Positions 1 through 5,955 of a DNA stretch of 19,945 bases are shown piece by piece. Numbering within the stretch: position 1 is the stretch's first letter; each line of letters starts with the position of its first letter. The DNA comes from JAMXLO01 sp041487355. Its GTDB lineage: Bacteria > Pseudomonadota > Alphaproteobacteria > Acetobacterales > Acetobacteraceae. Where the stretch lies: contig JBGPND010000086.1 in assembly GCA_041487355.1 (NCBI GenBank), forward strand, positions 1 through 19,945. The letters are read 5' to 3'. Under the pieces are notes generated by a model that searched no databases, had not been told where the DNA came from, and saw only the letters and a list, made by a program, of their open reading frames with translations. The translations under genes and the position numbers were made by a program.

Positions 1-179
1 CAAGATCGCCAACGGGCTGATCGAGGGGATCAACAGCCTGGTACAGGCCGCAAAGGCAAAGGCGAGAGGCTATCGCTCAACCCGCAACCTCAAGGCCATG
101 GTCTCCCTGCTGGCCGGGAAGCTCGACATCAACCCGGCTGCCTGAAGCCGTTACTACCCACACATAACAGCGAAGAACC
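1..179 (+). mobile_element. Right end of an ISL3-like insertion sequence
   Basis: Downstream of the transposase stop, the sequence up to about 179 reads on the opposite strand as GGTTCTTCGCTGTTATGTG. This resembles the GG-T/C-TCTTC start of ISL3-family terminal inverted repeats. If the element ends at 179, the next eight bases (180–187, AAAAAGGT) would be the target duplication, as ISL3 elements usually make 8-bp duplications. The left end is outside the window, so neither the inverted repeat nor the duplication can be confirmed. The element abuts the palindromic repeat at 187. Confidence 0.5.
2..145 (+). CDS. ISL3-family transposase, C-terminal end (partial)
   Basis: The reading frame enters from the left edge and runs 47 codons to a TGA. 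The peptide contains GLIEGINSLVQAAKAKARGY followed by RNLKAMVSLLAGKL. This is the characteristic end of ISL3-family (DDE) transposases, where the catalytic glutamate sits in the N-G-x-I-E-G motif and is followed by a basic 'KARGY' stretch. Here that glutamate is in 'NGLIEG'. The start and most of the protein lie outside the window, so whether the element is intact is unknown. The family call rests on motif memory and is fairly confident. Confidence 0.85.
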   Translation, partial: KIANGLIEGINSLVQAAKAKARGYRSTRNLKAMVSLLAGKLDINPAA

Positions 180-186
180 AAAAAGG

Positions 187-250
187 TTCACCACAAAGAC
201 ACGAAGACACCAAGGAGCTGCCCTTCGTGCCTTCGTGTCTTTGTGGTGAA
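187..250. repeat. Palindromic repeat, copy 1 (TTCACCACAAAGACACGAAG type)
   Basis: Arms 187–215 and 222–250 are inverted copies, 29 nt each with two mismatches, around a 6-nt centre. The outer 20 bases pair perfectly. A second copy lies at 1381–1465. The element begins 7 bp downstream of the stop codon of the minus-strand tautomerase gene, so its transcript would fold into a very long hairpin that could act as a terminator or 3'-end stabiliser. Its translation ('HHKDTK', 'LRVFVV') is a familiar source of spurious predicted proteins in many genomes, which suggests a widespread repeat family. Confidence 0.85.
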
Positions 251-256
251 TCTTCC

Positions 257-442
257 TTATCGTTCGCTGAACAGCACGCCGCCCTTCGCCTTGTTGTCGC
301 GCGACGTCTCGATGATCTCCACCAGGACCGCGTCCGCCGTCACGCCGAAGTTCTTCACCACCGCATTGGTGATGTCCTTGATCAGTGCGCGCTTCTGGTC
401 CTTCGTGCGACCCTCGATGGCATGGACATAGACCTCCGGCAT
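257..442 (-). CDS. 4-oxalocrotonate tautomerase-family protein
   Basis: This is a 61-residue protein starting MPEVYVHAIEGRT, the usual length of the small subunits of the tautomerase superfamily. Proline 2, which becomes the N-terminal catalytic base after methionine removal, is present, and the beta-alpha-beta pattern (PEVYVHAIEG, KRALIKDITNAVV, DAVLVEIIETSRDN) is typical. Family members interconvert keto and enol forms in aromatic meta-cleavage pathways, but many have unknown substrates. The start at 442 is preceded by a strong ribosome site (GGAGGAGG, about 6 nt upstream). An upstream in-frame extension has no such support. It is divergent from the gene at 501, only 58 bp away, which suggests shared control. 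The palindromic repeat lies directly after its stop. Confidence 0.9.
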   Translation of the reverse strand: MPEVYVHAIEGRTKDQKRALIKDITNAVVKNFGVTADAVLVEIIETSRDNKAKGGVLFSER

Positions 443-500
443 TGCTTTCCTCCTCCGCTTGGCACGGGGTGTCATCATACCGGAACGAGGGAGGGAGACC

Positions 501-1169
501 ATGCTGGCAGGCGAGGCGGTGGTGGCGATCTGGAACGGCATCGCTCCCGAGGCGCGCGAGCAGTTCTATGACTGGCACATCAACGAACACATGCCGGAGC
601 GGGTCGGCATCCCCGGTTTCCGTCGTGGCCGCCGCTACATCGCCGCGGATGCCGACACGTTCCCCGAATTCTTCACGCTCTACGAAACCGACACGATGCA
701 GGTGCTGCAAGGCAGCGACTATGCCAGCCGGCTGAATGACCCCACGTCTGCCACGAAGGCCACCACCGCGTTGTTCCGCGACACCGCCCGTGCGCTGTCG
801 CGCGTTCTGGTCAGCCACGGTCCCGGAATGGGCGGCGTGCTGCAGACCATCCGGTTCGACTGTGACCCGCAGCATCTGCCGGGCCTGCGCGCCCTGGTGC
901 GCGCCGCGGCACAGGCGCCGCGCGTGACGGGGGCGCATCTGTGCGCCGGCGATGCCAGCGCGTCCGCCGTGCGTACCGCCGAAACCCGCGACCGTACCGA
1001 CATCCAGGCGCCACCCGACCTGTTCGTCATGGTGGAGGCGACGGACGCCGCGGCCCTGACGAATATCCTGCTCGAACGTGCCTTGTCCGGTGCCGGTGCG
1101 CGTGGACCTTTCGTTCGTGGGGTCTATCGGCTGGAGTATGTACGAACCAAGACCGGGTTCGCGCCATAG
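501..1169 (+). CDS. Uncharacterised protein with dimeric alpha-beta-barrel-like N-terminus (DUF4286-like)
   Basis: The protein has 222 residues. The N-terminal third (AVVAIWNGI, FYDWHINEHMPERVGIPGF, then RRGRRYIA and FFTLYETD) resembles DUF4286/EthD-type dimeric alpha-beta-barrel proteins, in which a W-H-x-x-E-H-M-P-E-R motif (here residues 25–34) lines a small pocket. A second half (about 110–222) has a comparable strand-helix pattern and may be a second, diverged barrel repeat. The start at 501 is chosen over an in-frame ATG at 459 because GAGGGAGGGAG lies just before it. The gene is divergent from the tautomerase, so the two may share a small-molecule catabolic role; this is inference only. 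The family name is tentative. Confidence 0.75.
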   Translation: MLAGEAVVAIWNGIAPEAREQFYDWHINEHMPERVGIPGFRRGRRYIAADADTFPEFFTLYETDTMQVLQGSDYASRLNDPTSATKATTALFRDTARALSRVLVSHGPGMGGVLQTIRFDCDPQHLPGLRALVRAAAQAPRVTGAHLCAGDASASAVRTAETRDRTDIQAPPDLFVMVEATDAAALTNILLERALSGAGARGPFVRGVYRLEYVRTKTGFAP

Positions 1170-1180
1170 GGAGCAGCAGC

Positions 1181-1368
1181 ATGATCAAGGTCGGCATCGT
1201 GGGGCTCGGCCGTATCGCCGAGGGGGCGATCGGCCAGCCCCTGCATTGCCGCATGCGCACGCTGCATGGCGATCCAGGTTTCGCATGGCCGATCGAGCCG
1301 GCCACACAGCAATGGCGCTGCAGCGCCATCTGGCGCGCGGCCTGGCACTGGGCGCGATCAAGGGGTGA
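1181..1368 (+). pseudogene. Deletion scar: Gfo/Idh/MocA dehydrogenase start fused to sugar ABC permease end
   Basis: From 1181 the frame reads MIKVGIVGLGRIAEGAIG, the NAD(P)-binding start of Gfo/Idh/MocA-family oxidoreductases, after a plausible GGGAGCAG ribosome site. After about 20 residues it loses any family resemblance and runs into the following repeat. In another frame, 1312–1368 reads MALQRHLARGLALGAIKG then stop. This is the very conserved C-terminus of carbohydrate ABC transporter permeases of the MalG/UgpE type (Q-R-x-x-x-R-G-L-x-x-G-A-x-K-G). The simplest reading is that a sugar or polyol uptake and oxidation operon was lost by internal deletion, leaving its two edges about 80 bp apart. 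No functional product is expected. Confidence 0.7.
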
Positions 1369-1380
1369 AGCAGAAAAGGT

Positions 1381-1465
1381 TCACCACAAAGACACGGAGG
1401 AAAGGCTGATGCGCTTCGCGCAGCGTGCCGACCTTTCCTTTGTGTCTTCGTGTCTTTGTGGTGAA
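1381..1465. repeat. Palindromic repeat, copy 2
   Basis: This is the same element as at 187–250, with the outer arms TTCACCACAAAGACACG/GTGTCTTTGTGGTGAA intact and also preceded by AAAAGG. The arms (1381–1406 and 1432–1465) differ by an 8-nt insertion or deletion (ACACAAAG present only in the right arm). The central 26 nt contain a small inner palindrome (GCGCTTCGCGC). It lies 11 bp after the stop of the minus-strand aldo/keto reductase fragment, the same relative position as copy 1 to the tautomerase. Confidence 0.85.
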
Positions 1466-1476
1466 TCTTGCTTCTT

Positions 1477-1737
1477 TCAGGACGGCGTCGGGGCCTCGGG
1501 ATGCAGCAGCCCCTTGTCGCGCAGCGCGTCGCCGACCCGCCGTTTGGCCGCGCCGACGCCATAGAACGGCGCCGTATCGACATAGCGCGCCCCGGAATCC
1601 CAGGCGGCGCGCACCAGCTTCTCGCTTTCCTCGCGCGTCACCGGAATGCGGCTGCCGCCCATCGTCGCGGTGCCGAGGCCGAGCGACGTCACCTGCAACG
1701 CAGTGCGTCCGATGCGCCGCTTCTCCCAGTTCGCCAT
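1477..1737 (-). pseudogene. Aldo/keto reductase, truncated N-terminal fragment
   Basis: The 86-codon frame starts MANWEKRRIGRTALQVTSLG and continues with GLGTATMGG and the DTAPFYG motif. In full-length family members the aspartate and tyrosine here belong to the active-site region. Family proteins are about 300–340 residues, of which only the first quarter remains. The match stops at GDALRDK, where relatives usually continue with a strand leading to a catalytic lysine, and ends in an unrelated tail of about 12 residues before TGA. The start has a good ribosome site (GGAGGAG, 6–8 nt upstream), so it may still be translated, but the TIM barrel cannot form. It lies next to palindrome copy 2 and the permease scar, and probably belonged to the same lost sugar-metabolism locus. 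Confidence 0.8.
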
Positions 1738-1837
1738 CGCCTGCTCCTCCACTGCCATGGTGCAAGTCGGCGAATGATCAGCCAGCGAGTCAACCCGCCT
1801 GCTTGCCTGCATGCGGGTGGCCGTGTAGCCGGCACGC

Positions 1838-3352
1838 ATGGTCTTCCGCCTCCTGCTTCACCTCGCCGCATTGCGCGGCCTGCGCGCCGATCTCGCCGCG
1901 CTGGGCCTCGGCGCCCTGGCCGCTGTTGCGCTGCCGCCGGTGCACGCGATCCCGGTGCTGCTGGTCTCGGTCCCGGGCCTGCTCGCGCTGCTTGACGGCG
2001 CGCGCGGTCCCTGGGTGGCGGCGCGGCGCGGCTGGTGGTTCGGCCTCGGCCATCACGTGCTCGGGCTTTATTGGATCACCGAGGCGATCCTGTTCGAGGC
2101 AGAGCGCTTCTGGTGGCTCGTACCACTCGCCGTGCCGGCGACGGCGGCTGTGCTCGCGGTCTTCATCGCCGCTGCCTGTGGGGTGGCGCGCCTGGCGTCG
2201 CCGGGCTGGCCGCGCGTTCTGGCACTGGCGGGCGCCTGGGTACTGGCGGACCTGGCGCGTCAGTTTGTGCTGACCGGCTTCCCCTGGAACCCTTGGGGCA
2301 GCGTCTGGGAGATCCCGGGGACGCTCGGCGACGTGTTCATCCAGCCGGCCGCCTGGATCGGCGTGCACGGACTCACCCTGGCAACGCTGCTGCTGGCCGC
2401 GACGCCGGCACTGGGCTGGCGCTGGCGCATCGGCACAGGCGCGATGCTCGCTGTCTGGGCGGCGTTCGGCCTGATCCGGCTGCACACGCCATTGTCGCCA
2501 CCCGCGGCGCTGAATGTCGTACTTGTGCAGGGCAACGTGGCGCAGGGCCAGAAATGGAACCAGGACCTGGCCGTGCGGATTTTCCAGCACTACCTCGCGT
2601 TGAGCGAACCGGGGCTGACACCGGCGGGCGATGGGCCTGTCGTCGAAATCTGGCCCGAGACCGCGTTTCCCGGCCTGCTGCAGATCGACGAACCGGCGCG
2701 GCAGGCGATCGCGCAGACGACACACGGCGCACCGACGCTGGTCGGCAGCGTCCGCTTCGACGAGCAGCGGCGGCCGCGCAACAGTCTGCTCGCCGTGATG
2801 GACGGCGGTGCCATCGCCGGCATCTACGACAAGTGGCACCTCGTGCCGTTCGGCGAATACATACCCGACTGGCTGCCGCTGCCGATCATGGTGATGCCGG
2901 GTGGCGGCTTCGCGTCCGGTCCCGGCCCGCGCACGCTGCACGTCCCCGGACTGCCGCCGTTCGGCGTGCTGATCTGCTACGAGGCGATCTTTCCCGGGGA
3001 GATCGTGGAGCGCAACGATCGGCCGGCATGGCTGGTGAACGTCACCAACGACGCCTGGTTCGGCAATTCCACCGGCCCGCGCCAGCACCTCGCGGCGGCG
3101 CGCATACGTGCGGTGGAGGAGGGGTTGCCCCTGATGCGTGTGGCCAATACTGGGATCTCGGCCGCGTTCGACGCGCGCGGCCATGAACTTGGCCGGCTGG
3201 ACATGCAACAGACCGGCACGCTGGCCGTGGCGCTTCCCGGCCCGCTGCCCGAGACATTGTTCGCACGGTTCGGACTCTGGCTGCCGGGGCTCGCAGGCGT
3301 GCTTGCACTCGGCACAGGACTTATGGCAGGACGGATTGCAGCGTCTGGTTGA
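1838..3352 (+). CDS. lnt: Apolipoprotein N-acyltransferase
   Basis: The 504-residue inner-membrane enzyme adds the third acyl chain to the N-terminal cysteine of lipoproteins, using phospholipid as donor. The N-terminal 220 residues are a run of hydrophobic segments, with the conserved GFPWNPWG around 147–154. A periplasmic nitrilase-like domain follows, with all catalytic residues visible: Glu274 (WPETAFP), Lys332 (YDKWHLVPFGEY) and Cys380 (LICYEAIFP). It also has the typical QGNVAQGQKW and VTNDAWFGNSTGPRQH segments. A last hydrophobic stretch (about 480–500) is the final membrane helix. Length is normal. The start at 1838 is the first ATG after an in-frame stop; its ribosome site is weak. 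The downstream XRE gene is its usual alphaproteobacterial neighbour. Confidence 0.97.
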   Translation: MVFRLLLHLAALRGLRADLAALGLGALAAVALPPVHAIPVLLVSVPGLLALLDGARGPWVAARRGWWFGLGHHVLGLYWITEAILFEAERFWWLVPLAVPATAAVLAVFIAAACGVARLASPGWPRVLALAGAWVLADLARQFVLTGFPWNPWGSVWEIPGTLGDVFIQPAAWIGVHGLTLATLLLAATPALGWRWRIGTGAMLAVWAAFGLIRLHTPLSPPAALNVVLVQGNVAQGQKWNQDLAVRIFQHYLALSEPGLTPAGDGPVVEIWPETAFPGLLQIDEPARQAIAQTTHGAPTLVGSVRFDEQRRPRNSLLAVMDGGAIAGIYDKWHLVPFGEYIPDWLPLPIMVMPGGGFASGPGPRTLHVPGLPPFGVLICYEAIFPGEIVERNDRPAWLVNVTNDAWFGNSTGPRQHLAAARIRAVEEGLPLMRVANTGISAAFDARGHELGRLDMQQTGTLAVALPGPLPETLFARFGLWLPGLAGVLALGTGLMAGRIAASG

Positions 3353-3428
3353 TGCGAATCCGGCGAGACAGATCATTTTCCGGGAATAGATCATAATGTT
3401 GGACGTAAGATCGATTTTAACTCGACAG

Positions 3429-3457
3429 TTGACAATTCTTGGTTGTGTGATTAAGGT
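3429..3457 (+). promoter_or_regulatory. Candidate sigma-70-type promoter for the XRE regulator gene
   Basis: A perfect TTGACA at 3429–3434 is followed after 17 bp by TAAGGT (3452–3457), a weak match to TATAAT. It lies in a 159-bp AT-rich gap (3353–3511), conspicuous in this GC-rich region, and 55 bp before the start codon. The -35 box is strong and the -10 box is weak, so this is a candidate only. Confidence 0.45.
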
Positions 3458-3511
3458 TCAGTTAACGACAGCCCGGCATCCGGTTGTGCCAGCTTGCATG
3501 AGGAGCCGTCC

Positions 3512-4000
3512 ATGTTGAACGAAGCGAAAGGGAATGCGGAGATGGCGCGCGGCGAACACGTCGTGGGTGCCGAAAAGGAAGCGCGGCCGAGCCCGATCGA
3601 CGTGCATGTCGGCTCGCGCATCCGCCTGCGTCGCACGCTGCTTGGCATGTCCCAGGAACGCCTCGGCGAGGCGCTGGGCCTGACCTTCCAGCAGGTGCAG
3701 AAATACGAGCGCGGGGTGAACCGCGTGGGCGCCTCGCGATTGTTCGACCTGTCGCGCGTCCTCGATGTACCGATCAGCTTCTTCTTCGACGACATGCCCG
3801 ATAGCCTGACGAGCGCCTACGGCAGCCAGGGCAGCCGCCGCGCCGCCGGGTCTCCCGATTCACAGACTGGTTTCGGTGACGATGCGTTGAACCGGCGCGA
3901 AACACTCGAGCTGGTGCGAGCATACTACCGCATCACCGATCCCGCGGTACGCAAGCGCGTGTTCGACCTGATCAAGTCGATGGGTCCGGTCGAGACCTGA
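3512..4000 (+). CDS. XRE/Cro-CI family helix-turn-helix regulator
   Basis: The protein has 162 residues. Residues about 33–90 form a classic HTH_3 domain: VGSRIRLRRTLLGMSQERLG, then LTFQQVQKYERGVNRVGASR and DVPISFFFD. The C-terminal segment (RRETLELVRAYYRITDPAVR followed by KRVFDLIKSM) is the conserved tail of an alphaproteobacterial regulator commonly encoded just downstream of lnt and upstream of metK/trmB. Here lnt is in place, but metK is absent and DUF2244 and nth follow instead. The ATG at 3512 is preferred over a TTG at 3494 because GAGGAG sits 6 nt upstream. The target is unknown; members of this group have been linked to stress or growth-phase control. Confidence 0.92.
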   Translation: MLNEAKGNAEMARGEHVVGAEKEARPSPIDVHVGSRIRLRRTLLGMSQERLGEALGLTFQQVQKYERGVNRVGASRLFDLSRVLDVPISFFFDDMPDSLTSAYGSQGSRRAAGSPDSQTGFGDDALNRRETLELVRAYYRITDPAVRKRVFDLIKSMGPVET

Positions 4001-4015
4001 TCGTCGCGCGGCGCC

Positions 4016-4555
4016 TTACGCGTCACCCGAGCCCGGTTCGCTTCGCAACTGAGGGTTGTCGAAGCTCGGATTGCGCGCCAAATGCAGCGCCTCGCGCAAC
4101 GCTGACCAAAGATCGCGCTTCTCGGCTTCGCCCAGCGCGGCAGCAATCTCCTCGCGCAGACCACGCGCGACCAGCAACAGTTTCGGCACCCGCCCCGGCT
4201 GCTCTTCCAGCACCACGTTCAGCCAGCCGACCGGCAGCACGCGTTCCTCCCGCCGGCCCGCCCTCCCGGTGCGCACGATGCGCAACGTGTCCTCCGACAG
4301 CAGGACAAGCTCGCTCGCCCGCGCGCGGCTCGCGTTGAGCCGCAGCAGGAAGATCGCAATGCCGATCTCCACCACGCTGAACCCCGCCACCGGCCATGCA
4401 CCGATGAACCAGAAGCGCAGCACCAGCAACCCGCTCAGCAGGCAGATCACCGCGATCAGAATGCGAAGCCCGCGCGGCGACAGGCTGCGATGCGGTATGA
4501 TCACCGCCTCGAACAGCGTTCCGCTCGCCACCGCCTCTGCTTCCCGATCCATCAT
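4016..4555 (-). CDS. DUF2244 family integral membrane protein
   Basis: The protein has 179 residues. It opens with the family signature FEAVIIPHRSLSPRGLRIL, followed by two membrane helices (about 31–50 and 54–72) and a basic, soluble C-terminal domain (LRIVRTGRAGRREERVLPVG, then VPKLLLVARGLREEIAAALG). This is the usual DUF2244 layout; the biochemical role is unknown. The start is uncertain. An open frame extends to 4639 and would overlap nth, but the family similarity begins just after the two methionines at 4555 and 4552, so 4555 is used. No strong ribosome site is visible. It is divergent from nth (71-bp gap) and convergent with the XRE gene. Confidence 0.85.
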   Translation of the reverse strand: MMDREAEAVASGTLFEAVIIPHRSLSPRGLRILIAVICLLSGLLVLRFWFIGAWPVAGFSVVEIGIAIFLLRLNASRARASELVLLSEDTLRIVRTGRAGRREERVLPVGWLNVVLEEQPGRVPKLLLVARGLREEIAAALGEAEKRDLWSALREALHLARNPSFDNPQLRSEPGSGDA

Positions 4556-4626
4556 GCGAATGTAGCGCGCCGGGCTGTTTCGCAACCCCTTGCCCGGCAC
4601 ACTGTGACTGGGCGACAAACATTGCC

Positions 4627-5361
4627 ATGCCGACAACAACCCGCCCGGCCAAGGCGAAGCCCCGCAAGCCGCGGGCGATGTCGCTCGCCGAGGTGCGCGG
4701 CTTCCTCGAAGCGCTCGCCAAGGCCACGCCGGATCCGCGGAGCGAGCTGAGCTTCATCGATCCCTATACGCTGCTGATCGCGGTCGTGCTGTCCGCTCAA
4801 GCGACCGACGTCTCGGTCAACCGCGCCACCGAGACGCTGTTCGCCGAGGCCTCGACTCCCCAGGCGATGGTGCGGCTCGGCGTCGATGGGGTCGCGAAGC
4901 ATATCCGCTCGATCGGACTGTGGCAGGGCAAGGCGCGCAACGTCGTGGGGCTGTCACGCCAGTTGATCGAGAAGCATGGCGGAGAGGTTCCCCGCGAGCG
5001 GGAGGCGCTCGAGGCGCTGCCGGGCGTCGGCCGCAAGACAGCGAATGTCGTGCTGAACGTAGCTTTCGGCGAAAGCACGATGGCGGTGGACACGCATATC
5101 TTCCGCCTCGGCAACCGCACCGGCATCGCACCAGGCGCCACGCCGCGCGCGGTGGAGGATGTCCTGGTGCGCAGGGTGCCAGCCGGACTGCTGCGCGATG
5201 CGCATCACTGGCTGATCCTGCACGGGCGCTACGTGTGCAAGGCGCGGCTGCCCGAGTGCTGGCGCTGTGTCGCCGCCGAATGGTGCAGGTACCCGGACAA
5301 GACGCCGCAGCCGGTGGCAAAGCCGCCCCGGCGGGCCAACGCCTGGAGCAAGTCCGGTTGA
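4627..5361 (+). CDS. nth: Endonuclease III (DNA glycosylase/AP lyase)
   Basis: The 244-residue base-excision repair enzyme removes oxidised pyrimidines and cuts at the abasic site. It carries the helix-hairpin-helix LPGVGRKTANVVL with catalytic Lys137, followed by VDTHIFR with catalytic Asp155. It also has the four-cysteine iron-sulfur motif C204-x6-C211-x2-C214-x5-C220, exactly the standard Nth spacing. The helical core segment VLSAQATDVSVN is also typical. The N-terminal 20 residues are basic and Pro/Lys-rich, a modest extension over E. coli Nth (211 residues), and there is a basic tail. No strong ribosome site precedes 4627, and MSLAEV (18 codons downstream) is an alternative start. Confidence 0.97.
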   Translation: MPTTTRPAKAKPRKPRAMSLAEVRGFLEALAKATPDPRSELSFIDPYTLLIAVVLSAQATDVSVNRATETLFAEASTPQAMVRLGVDGVAKHIRSIGLWQGKARNVVGLSRQLIEKHGGEVPREREALEALPGVGRKTANVVLNVAFGESTMAVDTHIFRLGNRTGIAPGATPRAVEDVLVRRVPAGLLRDAHHWLILHGRYVCKARLPECWRCVAAEWCRYPDKTPQPVAKPPRRANAWSKSG

Positions 5362-5400
5362 CCTGAAAAACCTACACCTCTCCCGCAGGCGCGCGAGGGG

Positions 5401-5691
5401 TCACGCGGCCCGGCGCACCGCCTCCGGCCGGAGCTGGGCAATGCTGCGGACCCCCACCACCTGGCGCAGATTGCCCTCGATCAGATGCACCGCATCGCCG
5501 GGCATCGCCGCCATGGCGATCTCGACGTGCATCGTCTCGCCGGCACGGTGCGACCACATGCGGTCGGGCACCAGGTCACGTTTGGCGAAAGGCTGCAGGA
5601 GGCGGGGCAGCAGGCCTGGCGCGGCGTCCGCATCGAGCATGAAGCGGACGGCGACGGTTGGCCGTGAGGCGGCGGATGGATCGGTAGACAT
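5401..5691 (-). CDS. Small ACT-like protein
   Basis: The protein has 96 residues. The pattern VAVRFMLDADAAPGLLPRLL, then PFAKRDLVPDRMWSHRAGET, HVEIAMAAM and a helix followed by VVGVRSIAQL follows the beta-alpha-beta-beta-alpha-beta order of a single ACT domain. The 'd-x-x-p-G-L-L-x-R-L' turn would be where ACT domains bind an amino acid. Stand-alone ACT proteins of this size resemble acetolactate synthase regulatory subunits, but no such enzyme is nearby, so a role in amino-acid sensing is only inference. ATG 5691 (GGAG 8 nt upstream) is preferred; GTG 5694 is possible. It is convergent with nth, with 39 bp between stops. A strong hairpin lies in its leader. Confidence 0.7.
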   Translation of the reverse strand: MSTDPSAASRPTVAVRFMLDADAAPGLLPRLLQPFAKRDLVPDRMWSHRAGETMHVEIAMAAMPGDAVHLIEGNLRQVVGVRSIAQLRPEAVRRAA

Positions 5692-5736
5692 CACAGGAAC
5701 TCCGGACGAACGACGCGAAGGAAATTGCGGGTGCTC

Positions 5737-5758
5737 CCCGGCTGCTCAGGCAGCCGGG
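5737..5758 (-). other. 9-bp GC-rich hairpin in the leader of the ACT-like gene
   Basis: CCCGGCTGC and GCAGCCGGG pair perfectly around a TCAG loop, about 46 bp upstream of the ACT-like start codon. No T-run follows on either strand, so it is not a canonical intrinsic terminator. It may be a leader structure or chance. Confidence 0.4.
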
Positions 5759-5852
5759 CGGCTAATTCGCGTGCTGATCGTCCGGACGAACATAGAAGCA
5801 TCCTAAGCGACGGCGGCTGAACTGCCAAGCCGGGAAATGCACGCTTCACCGT

Positions 5853-5946
5853 GGCCCCCTCCCCCCAACCCCCTCCCGCAAGGGGAGGGGGAGTGTGGTG
5901 TACCTACTCCCCCTCCCCTTGCGGGAGGGGGTTGGGGGAGGGGGCC
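5853..5946. repeat. Large C/G-rich inverted repeat
   Basis: Arms 5853–5893 (41 nt) and 5907–5946 (40 nt) are inverted copies differing by a single base in a C/G run, around a 13-nt loop. The arms are nearly strand-asymmetric (CCCCCTCCCC / GGGGAGGGGG) with a central CCCGCAAGGGG. The transcript would form a stem of about 40 bp. It lies 10 bp after the stop of the minus-strand DUF2125 gene, where it could work as a terminator or bidirectional barrier. Similar C-run palindromes occur as dispersed repeats in related genomes; that is recollection, not tested here. The rest of 5692–5955 shows no gene. Confidence 0.85.
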
Positions 5947-5955
5947 AGGGGGTAG

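Noticed and set aside
187..250. CRISPR-like or phage attachment interpretation of the repeat
   Set aside because: Only two copies 1.2 kb apart, palindromic, with no spacers, cas genes, integrase or tRNA nearby.
129..938. Long minus-strand open frame over the tautomerase and its divergent neighbour
   Set aside because: It is Arg/Gly/Ala-rich with no family resemblance, spans two better-supported genes with ribosome sites, and includes the palindrome. It is a GC-rich shadow frame.
1373..1765. Predicted peptides such as HHKDTK…LRVFVVNL across the palindromes
   Set aside because: These are translations of the palindromic repeat in several frames and not genes.
1790..3394. 534-codon minus-strand frame opposite lnt
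   Set aside because: Composition (His/Arg/Gln-rich, no domain) is that of an antisense shadow; lnt on the other strand has all catalytic residues.
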